From positions 1 through 64,000 of the forward strand of contig NZ_JAMGBG010000043.1 of the NCBI RefSeq assembly GCF_023516595.1: a DNA stretch of 64,000 nucleotides, read 5' to 3'. Below, in pieces: positions 43,274-52,757 of this stretch (positions within the stretch are counted from its first letter, which is position 1; every line of letters begins with the position of its first letter). The notes beneath the pieces were generated by a model. It did no database searches and was not told the DNA's origin. It saw only the letters and a list, made by a program, of their open reading frames with translations. Source of the DNA: Streptomyces neyagawaensis. Lineage in GTDB: Bacteria; Actinomycetota; Actinomycetes; Streptomycetales; Streptomycetaceae. The position numbers and the translations under genes were made by a program.

Positions 43274-43747
43274 TCAGACGATGGGGTCGAACCACGCGGG
43301 CGCGTCGGACATGGCCTGCTTGATCCGGGACAGCGCGAACTCGCTCAGGTCGGGCAGGGCGTCCAGGGAGTACCAGCCGACCTCCAACGACTCGTCGTCG
43401 TTGACCCGTGCCTCTCCCCCGACGGCACGGCACCGGAACGTGGTGTCCATGTACTGGCAGACGTCCCCGTTGTCGTACCGCACCGGGTCGAGTGCCTGGA
43501 CGAGGACGATCCGCTCGGCCACGCACCTGATCGCCGTCTCCTCCTGGACCTCGCGCACGGCACAGGCCGCGGGCTGCTCCCCGGGATCCGGGATGCCACC
43601 GATGAGCGACCACAGGCCGTTGTCGGACCGGCGGTTCAGCAGCACTCTGCCCTCGTCGTCGAAGACGACGGCGGTGACCCCGGGGAGCCAGAGGAGCTGA
43701 TGACCGGCCGAGACACGGAGCGTGCGGATGAATTCAGGGGTAGCCAT
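43274..43747 (-). CDS. Nudix hydrolase
   Basis: A 157-residue protein with the Nudix box GGIPDPGEQPAACAVREVQEETAI; the usual Gly near the end of the box is Ala here, a change that is tolerated. The N-terminal GVTAVVFDDEGRVLLNRRSD and the later VNDDESLEVGWYSLDALP are standard. It hydrolyses a nucleoside diphosphate linked to an unknown group. It follows lnt in the same direction with different spacing (67 bp gap), so co-transcription is uncertain. Confidence 0.88.
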   Translation of the reverse strand: MATPEFIRTLRVSAGHQLLWLPGVTAVVFDDEGRVLLNRRSDNGLWSLIGGIPDPGEQPAACAVREVQEETAIRCVAERIVLVQALDPVRYDNGDVCQYMDTTFRCRAVGGEARVNDDESLEVGWYSLDALPDLSEFALSRIKQAMSDAPAWFDPIV

Positions 43748-43814
43748 GGAGCCGACCCTAACGGGCCGGTTCCCTCACCCCGACGCTTCCCGCACGCGCA
43801 CGCGCGGCGTACGG

Positions 43815-45431
43815 CTACACGCCACCGGCGCGCCTCCCGCGCACACCGGACCCGATCGCCCAGCCGAGCCCACCGGCCGCGACCAGCACCAGCAGCATCT
43901 CGGGCAGGATGCCGACCTTGGTGGCGGGTGTCTCGGAGGAGCGCAGCGGCACCTTCTGGACCAGGGAGTCGGCGACGAACATCCCGGTCCGCTGCGTGAT
44001 CCTCCCGTCGGGCATGATGATCGCGCTGACACCGCTGGTCACCGGCACGGTGACGGTGCGGCTGTGCTCGACCGCGCGGACCCGGGACATGGCGAGCTGC
44101 TGGTAGGTCATCTCGCTGCGGTCGAAGGTGGCGTTGTTGCTGGGCACGGAGATCAGCTGCGCGCCGTCGGTGACCTCGGAGCGCACCGCCCAGTCGAAGG
44201 CCGCCTCGTAGCAGGTGACAAGACCGACCTTGGCGCCGTCCATGGTGAACACACCGGGCTCGGTGCCCCGGCTGAAGTCCTTGCGGACCATGGACGTCCA
44301 CTGGTCGTTGATGGCGCCGATGAGCGACCTGAGGGGCAGATATTCGCCGAACGGCTGGATCTGCCGCTTGTCGTAGGTGTCGGTGGGGCCCTTCTCCGGG
44401 TCCCAGAGGATCTGCTCGTTGTAGAGCTTGCCGTCGCGTTCGACGACACCGCCGACGGAGATGGGCGCGCCGATGGCGGTGGCCGCGTGCTCGATGACCG
44501 CGCGGGCGTCGTCGTTGGCGAAGGGGTCGATGTCGGAGGAGTTCTCCGGCCAGAGCACGAAGTCCGGCCGTTCCACCTTGCCGGCCTTGACCTCGGCGGC
44601 GAGACGCTCGGTCTCCTTGGCGTGGTAGTCGAGGACCGCCCGGCGCTGGGCGTTGAAGTCGAGCCCGAGCCGCGGGACGTTGCCCTGGATGACCGCGACG
44701 GTCGCCGTGCCGTCCTCGGCCCTGTCGCTGACGAGGCCGCGCGAGGCGAGGGCGCCGGCCACGGGGACGGCCACGCTCAGCGCCGCCACGGCGGCGGTCC
44801 CGCGGCGCAGCGCGGCACCGGTGCGTCGGGCCTCGACGATCAGCCGGACGATCTCGAACAGGCCGTAGCCGCACAGGACGACCGCGAAGCCGAGGACCGG
44901 GGTGCCGCCCAGCGCGGCGAGCGGCAGGAAGACGCCGTCCGCCTGGCCGAAGGCGATCTTGCCCCAGGGGAAGCCGTTGAAGGGGGCACGCGCGCGTGCG
45001 GCCTCGCCGGCGACCCACAGGGCGGCGGCCCACAGCGGCCGGCCGGGGAGCTTGGACACGACGGCGGTACCCGCGCCGACGAGTGCCACGAACACCGCTT
45101 CGATGGCGACCAGCGCGAGCCACGGTCCGGGGCCGACCTCCACACCGGTCCAGACGAGCAGCGGCAGCAGGAAGCCGAGGCCGAAGAGATAACCGAGGCC
45201 GAGTCCCGCCTTCCAGCTCCGCCCGCGCAGCACCCAGCCGAAGGCCGCGAACGCCGGCAGGGCCAGCCACCACAGGGTCCGGGGCGGGAAGCTGACGTAG
45301 AGCAGCACTCCGGAGAGCGCCGCGGCGGCGGCCGGGAGAAGCCGACGGGCCCATCGGGACGCGCGGGAAACGGGCGCGGCCTGGGGTTCGAGCTGTTCCG
45401 GCTCGTCTACGGGAGTCGCGGTGACGGTCAC
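43815..45431 (-). CDS. lnt: Apolipoprotein N-acyltransferase
   Basis: A 538-residue membrane enzyme. Six or more hydrophobic segments at the N-terminus precede a nitrilase-like catalytic domain whose triad is Glu in WPENSSD, Lys in DGKLYNEQ and Cys in VTCYEAAFDW; a last TM lies at the C-terminus. It adds the third acyl chain to lipoproteins. The GTG at 45431 is preferred; upstream lies TACACT six bases before it and no ribosome site, so the message may be leaderless. It diverges from the O-antigen-ligase-like gene. Confidence 0.92.
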   Translation of the reverse strand: MTVTATPVDEPEQLEPQAAPVSRASRWARRLLPAAAAALSGVLLYVSFPPRTLWWLALPAFAAFGWVLRGRSWKAGLGLGYLFGLGFLLPLLVWTGVEVGPGPWLALVAIEAVFVALVGAGTAVVSKLPGRPLWAAALWVAGEAARARAPFNGFPWGKIAFGQADGVFLPLAALGGTPVLGFAVVLCGYGLFEIVRLIVEARRTGAALRRGTAAVAALSVAVPVAGALASRGLVSDRAEDGTATVAVIQGNVPRLGLDFNAQRRAVLDYHAKETERLAAEVKAGKVERPDFVLWPENSSDIDPFANDDARAVIEHAATAIGAPISVGGVVERDGKLYNEQILWDPEKGPTDTYDKRQIQPFGEYLPLRSLIGAINDQWTSMVRKDFSRGTEPGVFTMDGAKVGLVTCYEAAFDWAVRSEVTDGAQLISVPSNNATFDRSEMTYQQLAMSRVRAVEHSRTVTVPVTSGVSAIIMPDGRITQRTGMFVADSLVQKVPLRSSETPATKVGILPEMLLVLVAAGGLGWAIGSGVRGRRAGGV

Positions 45432-45573
45432 TTGGGGAGTGTACGGCGCGTGCCGGGGGCGCTCACAGCGCGGTCCGTCCGGTCCCGGCGCGGCCCGGGC
45501 GCAGGTTCCCCGCACATCTGCAGCATCGTTCCTGCGCAACTCGTCCACACTTGGGCACCTCACCCGTTACGGT

Positions 45574-46713
45574 GTGCCCGAGCCTCTGACGTGCGGCCGA
45601 ACACGGTCGAGCGGTCGGGGCCCGGCACAGTCGGGGGGCGTTTTGGGGTCCATAGGGACGGAGCCTGCGGCCGGAGCGTCGGCCGCGTCCGACAGACGGA
45701 ACGTCTCCGATGTCACGGGCGTGATCCTGCTCGGGGCGTGTGCGGCCTGGTCGCTGGTCACGGCGGCGGCACGGGGCGGCCGCCCCGAGGGTGTGCTGCT
45801 CGCGGTGCTGGCGGTGTCGGCCGGCTATGCGGCGGGGCGCATCTGCGGTGCCCTGCTGCCGGTCGTGGCGCCGGGCGCGGGGGCGCTCGCCGGTCTCGGT
45901 CTGGCGGTCACCGCCCCGCACACCACGGCGAGCTCACCGTTCATCTCACCGCTCGGGCACACGGGCGCGACGGCCGCGCTGCTGGTCCTGTCGGCGGGCG
46001 CCGCCTGCTGCGCGGCCTGGGCGGCCCGTGCGCCGGGCCTGCGGTTCGGGCTGCGGCTGCTGGCCGTGGGCGTCGCGGTGACGGCGGGTGTGCTCGGCTC
46101 GACCACCGGTGTCGTCGCGTGCACGGGGGTGCTGCTCTGTTCGCTCGCCGCGGCCCGGATGCCCCGTGGCCCCGGGCTCGCGGGGCTCGCGGTCGTGATC
46201 GCCCTGGTGACGGCGACGACGTGGGCGACGGCGGAGAACGCGCTGCCGTCGGGGCTGACCGACTCCCTGGAGGGCCAGCTCACCCCGCACCGCGTCCTGC
46301 TGTGGCACGACGCACTCGGCATGGCCCGCGCCGAACCGCTGCTGGGTGCGGGCCCCGGCCGCTTCGGCGAGCTCAGCCCCACGCTGGCCCAGTCGCTGCC
46401 GTCCGACGACAAGCCGCACTCGGCGCCGCTCCAGCTGGCGGCCGAGCAGGGACTCATCGGCGTCGCCCTGCTGGCCACGGTGTTCTGCTGGGTCCTCTAC
46501 GTGCTGTGGCGGTCCCCGCGGGCCACGCCGGTCGCGCTCACCGCGGGCGCGGCGCTGACCGCGCTGGCCGCGATCGCCACGGTCGGCAACGCGCTGAGCT
46601 TCACGACGGTGACGGCGGGCGCGGGCCTGCTCGCGGGGATGGCGACGGCGCGGCCCCTCGCGGACGAGGAGGGCGGCGTCGGCGTACCGGGCCGTGACGC
46701 GGGCGGCGGATGA
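45574..46713 (+). CDS. O-antigen ligase-like membrane protein
   Basis: About 379 residues, with roughly ten hydrophobic segments. The Wzy/WaaL-type outer-loop stretch WHDALGMARAEPLLGAGPGRFG is clear. Such proteins join or polymerise glycans on lipid carriers. The start is uncertain: the frame opens at 45421, overlapping the lnt promoter, and the GTG at 45574 is one of several choices, with no good ribosome site at any. Alanine- and glycine-rich throughout. Confidence 0.7.
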   Translation: MPEPLTCGRTRSSGRGPAQSGGVLGSIGTEPAAGASAASDRRNVSDVTGVILLGACAAWSLVTAAARGGRPEGVLLAVLAVSAGYAAGRICGALLPVVAPGAGALAGLGLAVTAPHTTASSPFISPLGHTGATAALLVLSAGAACCAAWAARAPGLRFGLRLLAVGVAVTAGVLGSTTGVVACTGVLLCSLAAARMPRGPGLAGLAVVIALVTATTWATAENALPSGLTDSLEGQLTPHRVLLWHDALGMARAEPLLGAGPGRFGELSPTLAQSLPSDDKPHSAPLQLAAEQGLIGVALLATVFCWVLYVLWRSPRATPVALTAGAALTALAAIATVGNALSFTTVTAGAGLLAGMATARPLADEEGGVGVPGRDAGGG

Positions 46714-46830
46714 GCCCAGCCCACCAGGGACCACGAGGGACGCCGCCGACGGACGGCCCCGACGCCCGCGAAGGCCCCGGCGCCCTGAACCCCCGGCGCC
46801 GCCCCGGAAAACCCGGCGCCCTTGACGGCG

Positions 46831-47388
46831 TCAGCGAGCGGAGTCGGACGCCTTGGGCCTGAGCCGGGCCCGGATGACACGTACGGCCGTCTCGGCGTGG
46901 TCGACGGTGATGGTGAACGTGTGTCCGTCCGTGAGCCGCAGCACTACGGCCTCGCCTCTGCGTACGACGACGGCGGTGCCCTTCTCGGGGCGCCAGCGGT
47001 AGCCCCAGCCACCCCACTGGTGAGGGGTGACACAGGGGGCGAAGTCCACGTCGGTGACCTGGGACAGAGGGATACGGCGGCGCGGCACGCCGATGTGTCC
47101 GCAGCGCACCTCCAGGCATTCCCCGTCGACCCTCACGGAGACATGCACGAAGGCGAGCGTCCCGAACAGGACGAGCAGCCCGGCCGCGATGCAGCCGACG
47201 ACCGACATGACGAGCGGGGCCGTACCGGACGTCCACGCGGAGTCGACCGCGAGTTCGATGCCCAGCGCCATGAAGGCGGCGCCGCCCAGCGCCAGGAGCC
47301 ACTGGGCGCGATTGGTCGCGCGGCCGGTCCAGACCTCGGAGGTGAGGGCTTCGGGGGTGCCCGGCACGCCGTGGGAGTGGTCCCTCAT
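46831..47388 (-). CDS. Two-TM protein with bacterial PH-like domain
   Basis: A 185-residue protein. Two membrane helices (about residues 31-50 and 56-80) are followed by a beta-rich domain with VSVRVDGECLEVRCG, IPLSQVTDVDFAP and WGYRWRPEKGTAVVVRRGEAV, the layout of bacterial PH domains. Actinomycetes have several such proteins; role unknown. The ATG is preceded by TACGCT seven bases upstream rather than a ribosome site. Confidence 0.75.
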   Translation of the reverse strand: MRDHSHGVPGTPEALTSEVWTGRATNRAQWLLALGGAAFMALGIELAVDSAWTSGTAPLVMSVVGCIAAGLLVLFGTLAFVHVSVRVDGECLEVRCGHIGVPRRRIPLSQVTDVDFAPCVTPHQWGGWGYRWRPEKGTAVVVRRGEAVVLRLTDGHTFTITVDHAETAVRVIRARLRPKASDSAR

Positions 47389-47438
47389 GACTCTGAGCGT
47401 ACTCAGGTTCCGCTGCGCAGGCACCTGGTCGCGGAACG

Positions 47439-48245
47439 TCACTTCTCGGGCTGGGCCGCGAGCGTTGCCCCGACCGCCTGGAGCAGCCTGCCCTCCTCGT
47501 AGGCCAGCGCGGGGTCCGGCAGCGCGCCCTCGCGTCCGCTGAGGATGACCGTCAGGCCGGCCTCGGTCCACTCGGCGTCGGGGGCGGGGAGCTCGCCGAT
47601 CCGGCGCAGCGCCTGGGCGGCCACCGCTCCGGCGGAGCCGTGCAGGAAGAGGGGCGGCTGTCCGGGCTTCTGGACGGCCGCGCGGATGCGCTCGGCGACC
47701 AGTTCGTAGTGGGTGCAGCCCAGGACGACGGTCGTCACGTCGTCGGGGGTGAGGGCGGCGGCCGCGGCGATCGCGGCGTCGATGGCCGCGTCGTCGGCGT
47801 GCTCGACGGCCTCGGCGAGACCCCAGCAGGGCACCTCGCTGACCGGCACGCCGTCGGCGAACTCCTCGATCAGTCCGCGCTGGTAGGGGCTGCCGGTGGT
47901 GGCGGGCGTCGCCCAGATGGTGAAGGGGCCGCCGGAGGCCGCGGCCGGCTTGATCGCCGGGACCGTGCCGATGACCGGCAGCTCCGGTTCGAGGAGGGCC
48001 CGCAGGGCGGGCAGGGCGTGCACGGACGCCGTGTTGCAGCCGACGATCAGGGCGTCCGGCCGGTGCTCGGCCGCCGCCTCGGCGACCGCGAGGGCACGTC
48101 GCGTCAGGTCCTCCGGGGTCCGCGGTCCCCAGGGCATGCCGTCGGGGTCGGACGAGATCACGAGATGCGCGTCGGGGCGCAGTCGCCGCACCGCGGCGGC
48201 GGCGGGCAGCAGACCGATACCGGAGTCCATGAGCGCGATCTTCAC
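47439..48245 (-). CDS. Aspartate/glutamate racemase
   Basis: A 268-residue cofactor-independent racemase. The two catalytic cysteines are in GCNTAS and GCTHYE, at the usual spacing, and the N-terminal ALMDSGIGLLP corresponds to MurI's DSGVGG segment. It may supply D-glutamate for the cell wall, but the first motif and the neighbours differ from the usual murI context, so it may be a second racemase with another substrate. Confidence 0.83.
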   Translation of the reverse strand: MKIALMDSGIGLLPAAAAVRRLRPDAHLVISSDPDGMPWGPRTPEDLTRRALAVAEAAAEHRPDALIVGCNTASVHALPALRALLEPELPVIGTVPAIKPAAASGGPFTIWATPATTGSPYQRGLIEEFADGVPVSEVPCWGLAEAVEHADDAAIDAAIAAAAALTPDDVTTVVLGCTHYELVAERIRAAVQKPGQPPLFLHGSAGAVAAQALRRIGELPAPDAEWTEAGLTVILSGREGALPDPALAYEEGRLLQAVGATLAAQPEK

Positions 48246-48302
48246 CCGGCCACGATAGACGATTGCCTCGGCGGGCCCGTCGGCGTGGGGCAGACTGCCG
48301 AC

Positions 48303-49478
48303 GTGAGCGCCATCGCGTGGACCGCCGCCGGATCACTCGCCGCCTGGCTGTGGCTGCTGCTCGGCCAGGGCTTCTTCTGGCGCACAGATGTACGACTACC
48401 ACCCCGCCGGGACCCGCACGACTGGCCGTACGTCTGCGTCGTCGTCCCCGCGCGCGACGAGGCCGCCGTCCTGCCCGAGAGCCTGCCGTCGCTGCTGGCC
48501 CAGGACTACCCCGGCCGCGCCGAGGTCTTCCTGGTCGACGACGGCAGCACCGACGGCACCGGCGGGCTCGCCCGCGAGCTGGCCCTGCGTCACGGCGGCC
48601 TGCCGCTGACGGTCACCTCGCCCGGGGAGCCGCCCGCGGGCTGGACGGGCAAGCTGTGGGCCGTACGGCACGGGATCGGACTGGCACGCGTGCGTGCTCC
48701 CGAGTACCTGCTGCTGACGGACGCGGACATCGCGCACCGGCCGGACAGCCTGCGCGCGCTGGTGGCGGCGGCGCGCACCGGTGGCTTCGACCTGGTGTCG
48801 CAGATGGCGCGGCTGCGGGCGGAGAGCGCCTGGGAGCGGCTCGTGGTCCCCGCCTTCGTCTACTTCTTCGCCCAGCTGTACCCGTTCCGCCGGATCGGGG
48901 TGCGGGGTTCGCGCACGGCGGCCGCCGCGGGTGGCTGTGTGCTGCTGCGGAGGGAGGCCGCCGAGCGGGCCCGGATCCCGGACGCGATCCGGCAGGCCGT
49001 CATCGACGACGTGGCCCTCGCCCGGGCGGTCAAGGGCAGCGGCGGCCACATCTGGCTGGGTCTCGCGGAACGGGTGGACAGCGTGCGGCCCTACCCGCGG
49101 CTGGGCGACCTGTGGCGGATGGTCTCCCGCAGCGCCTACGCCCAGCTGCGCCACAACCCCCTGCTGCTCGCGGGCACGGTCCTCGGCCTGCTGCTGGTCT
49201 ATGGGGTGCCGCCCGCCGCGTTCCTGCTGGGGCTCGCGGCGGGCGATGTGCCGGCGGCGTGGGCCGGCGGGCTCGCCTGGGCCCTCATGGCGGCGACGTA
49301 CCTTCCGATGCTGCGCCACTACCGGCAGCCGCTGTGGCTCGCCCCTCTGCTGCCGTTCACCGCGGTCCTCTACCTCCTGATGACCGTCGACTCCGCCGTG
49401 CAGCACTACCGGGGGCGCGGCGCGGCCTGGAAGGGCCGCACCTACGCCCGCCCGGAGACGGTCCCCGAGGAGGGCTAG
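48303..49478 (+). CDS. Family-2 glycosyltransferase, HpnB-like
   Basis: A 391-residue membrane glycosyltransferase. An N-terminal TM helix is followed by a GT2 domain with CVVVPARDEAAVLP, VDDGSTDGT, the DADI metal motif and AVIDDVALARAVK; three or four TM helices end the chain. PPAGWTGKLWAVRHG and FFAQLYPFRRIG match the hopanoid-linked HpnB family, though no other hopanoid gene is in the window. The GTG start has no ribosome site and CAGACT six bases upstream. Confidence 0.82.
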   Translation: MSAIAWTAAGSLAAWLWLLLGQGFFWRTDVRLPPRRDPHDWPYVCVVVPARDEAAVLPESLPSLLAQDYPGRAEVFLVDDGSTDGTGGLARELALRHGGLPLTVTSPGEPPAGWTGKLWAVRHGIGLARVRAPEYLLLTDADIAHRPDSLRALVAAARTGGFDLVSQMARLRAESAWERLVVPAFVYFFAQLYPFRRIGVRGSRTAAAAGGCVLLRREAAERARIPDAIRQAVIDDVALARAVKGSGGHIWLGLAERVDSVRPYPRLGDLWRMVSRSAYAQLRHNPLLLAGTVLGLLLVYGVPPAAFLLGLAAGDVPAAWAGGLAWALMAATYLPMLRHYRQPLWLAPLLPFTAVLYLLMTVDSAVQHYRGRGAAWKGRTYARPETVPEEG

Positions 49479-49532
49479 CCGTATGACGCCGACCGCTCCC
49501 CTGCCAAGGGGGCGGCTTCGTCAGGTGGGCGG

Positions 49533-50861
49533 CTACTTCCTGCCCGGTGTCCAGTTCATGCCCCACCCATAGGCGTAGTCGACCGTGCGCTGGGGGCTGA
49601 CGCCGCGCTCGGGGACGAGGTAGCGGGCCTCGCGCTGGACGATGAGGTCGCCGCCCTGGTTGGTGATGAGGGCGAGGGCGCAGACGGTGGAGGGGACGGT
49701 GCACTCGTCGAGGGAGAAGTCGACGGGCGCCCCGTGCTGGGGCTGGAGCGTGACCGTCGCGTGGAGGTCCGCGAAGGAGCGGGCGCCCTCGTAGATGGTC
49801 ACGAAGATGAGGATGCGCCGGAAGGCGTTCTTCTGGTCGAGGTTGATGGTGAGGTTCTCGCCGCTCGACAGGGCCCCGGTGCGGTCGTCGCCGTCGAGGT
49901 GGATGAACGGCGGGCGGTGCAGCGCCCCGAAGGCGTTGCCGAGCGCCTGGACGACGCCCTTGCTGCCGTCGGACAGTTCGAACAGGGCGCAGAGGTCGAG
50001 GTCGAGGTCGGCGTGCATGGCGACGGCCCGGCCCAGCTTGCTGCCCCACCCGGTGAACTGTTTGCGCACCTCCCAGTTGAGATTGACGCGCATGGCGCCG
50101 GAGGTGCCGCCCTGCTTGGTCAGGGAGACCGCCGGGGCCTCCTTGGTGAGCGTGACCTTGGTGAGGCGCACGGGGGCCGGCGGCGCGGCGGGCGGGGCCG
50201 GGGGTGCGGGGGGCGCGGTCGTCACCGGCGGCGGCACGGTGACGGGCGGGGAGACGGGCGCCTGCGGGGAGACGAGCGTGGGAGGGGACATCGGGACCTG
50301 CGGGGCGGCGGGCGCCTGCGGGGCGGCGGCGTGCTGGGGTTCGTCCACGGTGATGCCGAAGTCGGTGGCCAGTCCTTCGAGGCCGCTGCTGTAGCCCTGG
50401 CCGACGGCACGGAACTTCCAGGCGCCCTGCCGGCGGTAGAACTCGCCGAGCACGAACGCCGTCTCGACACCGGCGTCCGCGCTGTCGAAGCGCGCGACCT
50501 CGGTGCCGGCCCGCTCGTCGAGCACCCGGATGTACAGGCCGGGCACCTGCCCAAACGTTCCTCCGTCGGCGGACGCCGCCAGCACCACGGTCTCTACGGC
50601 GGGCTCCACGCGTGTGAGGTCGACGTACAGGGAGTCGGTCACCTGTCCGCCCATGTCCTGTTTGCCCCCGTGCCGGACGGCGCCGGAGGAGTGCGCGGGC
50701 TGGTTGTAGAAGACGAAGTCCGCGTCGGAGCGGACCTTCCCCCCGGTCAGCAGCAGCGCCGACGCGTCGGCGTCCGGCACACCCGGTCCCGAGCGCCAGC
50801 CCAATTCCACGCGCAGCGCGGTCGTCGGCACCGCGACGTTCGATCCTTTCGGCATTGTCAT
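49533..50861 (-). CDS. Double TerD-domain protein with Pro/Ala linker
   Basis: A 442-residue protein with two TerD-like calcium-binding domains. The first (residues 1-175) has LRVELGWRSGPGVPDADASALLL and SLYVDLTRVEP; the second (~250-430) has ADLDLDLCALFELSDG and SSGENLTINLDQKNAFRRILIFV. Between them are ~70 residues rich in Pro, Ala and Val. TerD proteins are tied to tellurite and general stress, and in Streptomyces to development. The ATG at 50861 follows GGGG at good spacing; in-frame ATGs lie on both sides. Confidence 0.85.
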   Translation of the reverse strand: MTMPKGSNVAVPTTALRVELGWRSGPGVPDADASALLLTGGKVRSDADFVFYNQPAHSSGAVRHGGKQDMGGQVTDSLYVDLTRVEPAVETVVLAASADGGTFGQVPGLYIRVLDERAGTEVARFDSADAGVETAFVLGEFYRRQGAWKFRAVGQGYSSGLEGLATDFGITVDEPQHAAAPQAPAAPQVPMSPPTLVSPQAPVSPPVTVPPPVTTAPPAPPAPPAAPPAPVRLTKVTLTKEAPAVSLTKQGGTSGAMRVNLNWEVRKQFTGWGSKLGRAVAMHADLDLDLCALFELSDGSKGVVQALGNAFGALHRPPFIHLDGDDRTGALSSGENLTINLDQKNAFRRILIFVTIYEGARSFADLHATVTLQPQHGAPVDFSLDECTVPSTVCALALITNQGGDLIVQREARYLVPERGVSPQRTVDYAYGWGMNWTPGRK

Positions 50862-51178
50862 GTCCGCCCCCATCAGAAGGTCACCCACAAGGGTCATCAC
50901 CAGGCCGTGTCCCACGCAGTCCGTCCGAACCGTCCGGCCCGTCTGTCGGCGCCAAACCTATTCCCCCGGCGCCCGAACCCCCAGAAGCCGGACCGAAAGA
51001 TCACTGGCCAACCCCCGGTAACCCACTCGGAACTCGGCCTTTACACGATCACAGCCCTTTTCGCTGCCCTTTTTCGCCGAGTTCGCTCGCATTGGGGATC
51101 CAGCGTCACTGCGGACACGGAAAACAACCCTCTTATCGGTCTCCCCAACCAGCACATCGTGGGCTTAACTTATGTGCC
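50862..51178. other. 317-bp divergent intergenic region
   Basis: Lies between the TerD-type gene and the small Pro/Gln-rich gene, read apart. No gene is seen. It must hold both promoters; TAACTT ends eight bases before the rightward ATG. It is less GC-rich in its right half. Confidence 0.4.
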
Positions 51179-51628
51179 ATGACCTCCCCCCGCTCCACCT
51201 ACGGCGGCGGTTACTACTCCGCCTCGTCCTTCGCGGACACCCCGATCTACGACTCTCTCGTCGCCGAGCGGGGAACCCCTCAGATCGCGCCGATCCGAGT
51301 CCCGGCCGCGTACGACACGCCGGGCAGTAATCTGCCCGCCCTCCCGTCGGCGCTCCCCGCGCTGCCCGCGGGCCCCTCGCAACCCTCGCCCGCCTACGGT
51401 TATCCGCAGGCCCAGCAGCCGTCGCCGCTCCAGCAGGCACCGACGGCGTACATCCCGCAGCAGGCCGGGGGCCCGCGCGGCTACCCCGGCGCGCAGCCAC
51501 CGCAGCAGCAACGCCCCATGGGCCCCGGCACGGGCTACGAGGCCATGCGCCCCGCCGCCCCGCGCCCGGCACCCACGCCGCCGTACCAGCAGGACCCGTA
51601 CAACGGCCAGCAGTACCGCGGGTACTGA
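51179..51628 (+). CDS. Small Pro/Gln/Tyr-rich Streptomyces protein
   Basis: A 149-residue protein. The first 45 residues (STYGGGYYSASSFADTP, IYDSLVAERGTPQIAPI, RVPAAYD) look conserved and ordered. The rest is low-complexity, rich in Pro, Gln, Ala and Tyr with repeats of the PQQ and YPGAQ kind. I recognise it as a lineage-restricted family (probably the one named DUF6643) with no known role. There is no signal peptide or TM. The ATG has no ribosome site and a -10-like TAACTT close by. Confidence 0.75.
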   Translation: MTSPRSTYGGGYYSASSFADTPIYDSLVAERGTPQIAPIRVPAAYDTPGSNLPALPSALPALPAGPSQPSPAYGYPQAQQPSPLQQAPTAYIPQQAGGPRGYPGAQPPQQQRPMGPGTGYEAMRPAAPRPAPTPPYQQDPYNGQQYRGY

Positions 51629-51682
51629 GCCGACTGAAACATTCCGCGTGGGGTGGTCACCGCCGTTTGGCAGGATGGCCCC

Positions 51683-52507
51683 ATGGGGAATCCGTCGCTG
51701 CACTCGATCCACGTCCACCCGCTGAAGGCGGCCCGGGGCTTCGCCCCCGACGAGGCCGTCGTGGAGCCCTGGGGTCTGGCGGGTGACCGTCGCTGGGTGC
51801 TGGTCGACGACTCGGGCAAGGTCATCACACAACGTCCACATCCGCGCATGGCGTTGGCCGCCGCCGGGCTGGAGCCCGGCGGCGGCGTCGTGCTGTCCGC
51901 ACCCGGCCGCGAGCCGCTCACCGTCGCCGCACCCGGGCCGGCCCCGACGATCACCGTGGAGATCTGGCAGGACAAGGTGGAGGCGGTCCCCGCCGACGCG
52001 GCCGCGCACGCCTGGTTCAGCGACTATCTGGGCGTCCCCGTACGCCTGGTCCACCTGGACGACCCCGCGACCCGCCGCCCCGTCGACCCCGAGTTCGCCC
52101 GCCCCGGCGAGACGGTCAGCTTCGCCGACGGCTACCCCCTGCTGCTCACCACCCTCGGCTCGCTCGACGCGCTCAACTCCCTGATCGCCCACGGCGACCA
52201 CCCCGAGGAGGGCCCGCTGCCCATGAGCCGCTTCCGGCCGAACGTCGTGGTGGACGGCACGGAGGGGTGGGCCGAGGACGGCTGGCGGCGCGTCGCCATC
52301 GGCGAGGTCACCTTCCGGGTCGCCAAGATGTGCGGGCGGTGCGTGGTGACCACCACCGACCAGGACACCGCCCAGCGGGGCCGGGAGCCGCTGCGGACCC
52401 TCGCGCGGCACCGGCGGTTCGGGGACAAGCTGGTCTTCGGGCAGAACCTCGTTCCGGAATCCGGCGGCACGGTTCGGATCGGCGATCCGGTGCGCGTGCT
52501 CGAATAG
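51683..52507 (+). CDS. MOSC-domain protein, mARC-like
   Basis: A 274-residue protein with an N-terminal beta-barrel (SIHVHPLKAARGFAPDEA, WGLAGDRRWVLVD) and a C-terminal MOSC domain. The likely molybdenum-cofactor cysteine is in AKMCGRCVVTTTDQDT, and the end reads FGQNLVPESGG. Relatives reduce N-hydroxylated compounds using Moco. The ATG lies six bases after CAGGAT with no ribosome site, so a leaderless message is likely. Confidence 0.86.
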   Translation: MGNPSLHSIHVHPLKAARGFAPDEAVVEPWGLAGDRRWVLVDDSGKVITQRPHPRMALAAAGLEPGGGVVLSAPGREPLTVAAPGPAPTITVEIWQDKVEAVPADAAAHAWFSDYLGVPVRLVHLDDPATRRPVDPEFARPGETVSFADGYPLLLTTLGSLDALNSLIAHGDHPEEGPLPMSRFRPNVVVDGTEGWAEDGWRRVAIGEVTFRVAKMCGRCVVTTTDQDTAQRGREPLRTLARHRRFGDKLVFGQNLVPESGGTVRIGDPVRVLE

Positions 52508-52757
52508 CCTTACGCATAAGGGGAGTTCGGATCGTGGAGATCCCCGGGCACGCATAGGAGTACCATCCACCTTGAAAATTCAACATCCTGGATTCGGCCG
52601 GCGGTCGGGAACACAGGTCCCCGGCCCGGCCGTTGGGCCTTTGTGAGAAGTTCATGAGAAGGCCGGTCGGAGAGGTGATTTCGCTCTCTCTTCACCGGTA
52701 CCGCACGTGGGCTTCCCCGCTGGGGGTTATCACGGACGCGGAAGGGGGCGTGGGACA

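Noticed and set aside
52572..52583. TTGAA-AA-TTCAA dyad upstream of the Rv1733c-like gene
   Set aside because: Only 5-bp arms and a single copy; could be chance in a locally AT-rich spot.
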